A DNA stretch of 64,000 nucleotides from Mesostigma viride (lineage: Eukaryota > Streptophyta > Mesostigmatophyceae > Mesostigmatales > Mesostigmataceae): the NCBI GenBank assembly GCA_009746045.1, contig RPFO01000015.1, forward strand, positions 2,966,932 to 3,030,931, in the 5' to 3' direction. Position numbers and translations under genes: made by a program. Shown here piece by piece: positions 62,431 through 64,000 of the stretch; the first letter of the stretch is position 1, and each line of letters begins with the position of its first letter. The notes beneath the pieces are model-generated. The model was not told the DNA's origin and ran no database searches. It worked only from the letters and a program-made list of their open reading frames with translations.

Positions 62431-64000
62431 AGGATAAGGTGTGCTATTTACTATCATTAGCCAAACACCATTCCTGCCAAACACCATTAGCCAAACACCA
62501 TGCCAAACTAAGTCAATTTTGAGGACCTAGGTATGGATCCCCACTTTGGTACCATTAATTAATTAATTAATTAGACTCGTGCTCCCGTTGGGGAGTCACG
62601 GAGCATTAACCCCGATGGATGGATGGATGGACGAATTGTCTAGCGCGCTTCCCACATGTTTGCAAACGCGGGCGCTTCCCCACGGGAGGGGGTTCGTTGT
62701 CCTCTATGACCTGGGCCCACTTGGCCTTGTCCATCATCTTGTTCCAAATCACGGAGAGGCCTAGGCCCCCCATGTCCTCTACTAGCTGTTCTTTGAAGGT
62801 ACCATTGAAGACACCTTCAAGCCCGTGGGCCGTGATTCATGTCAAACACCATTCTGAAATCCGTTGGACGCATGACTACCGCCGGTTGATAAATAGCTAC
62901 GTTTAATTTACTAATTGATTAACTAGGTAGGTTTAATTAACTAATTGATTAACTATGTAGGTAGATGGTTTTCTCCTTGACACATCAAATAATACAAGTA
63001 ATCTGGTTTTCTCTTTGATATACAAATAGTGGCAATGGTAACGGCACTGTGGCAATGGTAAATTAATTAATATATGTATAAGGACGCAGTCACGTGTCTA
63101 TTAATTAATTAATTAATGTATAAGGATGCTGCCGTTGGGAAGACATTGAGCACAGTAAGCATCGTGCTTTGTATCCCTATCTTACGTCGTTACACAAAGA
63201 GAATAAGGGGCAGGGGGACGCCTTGTGTGGGAATGGATAACAATGTCACACTTTGATCATCACTGGGACAAATTAATTAACTAATAAATTGATTATCACG
63301 TAGACTAAGTCATGCGGGTACCAATAAAGGAACCTTCATTCATTGGGACATATATCAATCATTGGGACATATATCAAGACATATATTGGGTTGTCTCCTT
63401 GATATATTGGGCCATATATGTGTGTTACCTTGGTCTTAGCATGTGCAGCCCATGTCAATTAAATTGCTTGATTCCCTTACACAGCATAATACAAGGGGAG
63501 TGCACAACATTCGGCCATGCAGGCACCAGCTCATGTATTTTGTCTCCAGGGTGCGTAATTCTGAATGACGTATGTTGGTGAATAAGACATGCACCTCCGT
63601 TTGAAAGTCAAATCCTTACAAACCCGTCAAGTCCTACATGAAGGACAGTCTCATGTTGAGGGGGGGGGGGAGCGTAAGAGACCACCAAATGCGTGCAGGA
63701 GCTTGAAAAGGGGTTTTACGCGTACACGACCCAAGACTTGAGGTATTTATCCTTCGTCTGATCGACCAGGACTGTGATTTCCCCGTCATAAAACCTGCAC
63801 ATGCAGTTGCACGGAGGTTTTAGCTAGTATTCAACCACACTAACACATCTTTATCCATCCAAGCCATGTGAAAACTGGCCAAACCACATGCTACCATCCT
63901 CTGCACATATGGTACCTCCTATGTTAAAGGTTTGACGCCATTCTGACAAGAAGCTTAAGTTACCACCATTCCAAGACGGCCACCCACGAAGACGGTACAA
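62431..64000. other. AT-rich region, with one possible short exon or gene fragment on the minus strand
   Basis: Mostly non-coding, with many TTAATTAA runs and repeated GTAGGTTTAATTAACTAATTGATTA near 62898-62955. On the minus strand, 62625-62820 reads without a stop and looks protein-like (LEGVFNGTFKEQLVEDMGG, then WNKMMDKAKWAQVIEDNEP), perhaps a host exon or an old transposon fragment. I do not recognise it. Confidence 0.3.

Overview
The window is eukaryotic nuclear DNA. It holds chromodomain Ty3/gypsy retrotransposons, GT-AG introns, a PHD-type zinc-finger gene, a solo LTR, satellite-like arrays and long microsatellites. CAG/GCN-rich runs in the transposon genes and the YR-type split direct repeats fit an algal or other green-lineage host, but the sequence alone does not fix the species.

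Between the mobile elements lies a compact block that does not look like host DNA: about ten genes on both strands with gaps of roughly 5 to 130 bp and no visible introns. It encodes virion-fibre/lectin-like proteins, a U-box-like protein, an F-box-like protein, a PD-(D/E)XK-type nuclease and a small N-myristoylated protein. I read it as a segment of an endogenised large dsDNA virus. Its pieces are 8.9-11.2 kb, 36.5-41.25 kb and 54.75-57.94 kb. Joined, they give one collinear viral stretch of about 10 kb, and two of its genes are each split by an insertion.

Layout. 1-8.9 kb: Ty3/gypsy element I (5' end outside the window) with gag end, pol, a post-pol accessory ORF, a solo LTR nested in that ORF, and a 3' LTR. 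8.99-11.21 kb: viral genes. 11.215-36.493 kb: Ty3/gypsy element II with visibly matching 582-bp LTRs and a 5-bp target duplication. Internally it carries two near-complete copies of ORF0-gag-pol-accessory ORF, separated by an indel-riddled third pol copy that is probably an assembly artefact. 36.5-41.25 kb: viral genes, including a four-unit tandem promoter. 41.25-54.75 kb: a composite insertion made of a split-direct-repeat element, a tyrosine-recombinase ORF and a nested 9.98-kb DNA transposon whose ends are inverted arrays of a 173-bp repeat. 54.75-57.94 kb: viral fibre/lectin genes. 57.94-64 kb: non-coding DNA with a second split-direct-repeat element and large microsatellites.

How the parts work together. 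Element II carries an upstream ORF0 with a viroplasmin/RNase H1-type hybrid-binding domain. Both gypsy families carry a conserved soluble accessory protein downstream of integrase, probably translated from a spliced RNA. The DNA transposon pairs a DUF7869-like DDE transposase with a divergently transcribed PHD/poly-Q protein. The viral genes suggest ubiquitin-pathway hijacking plus virion decoration. Several open frames carry single-base breaks, which could be decay or consensus errors.
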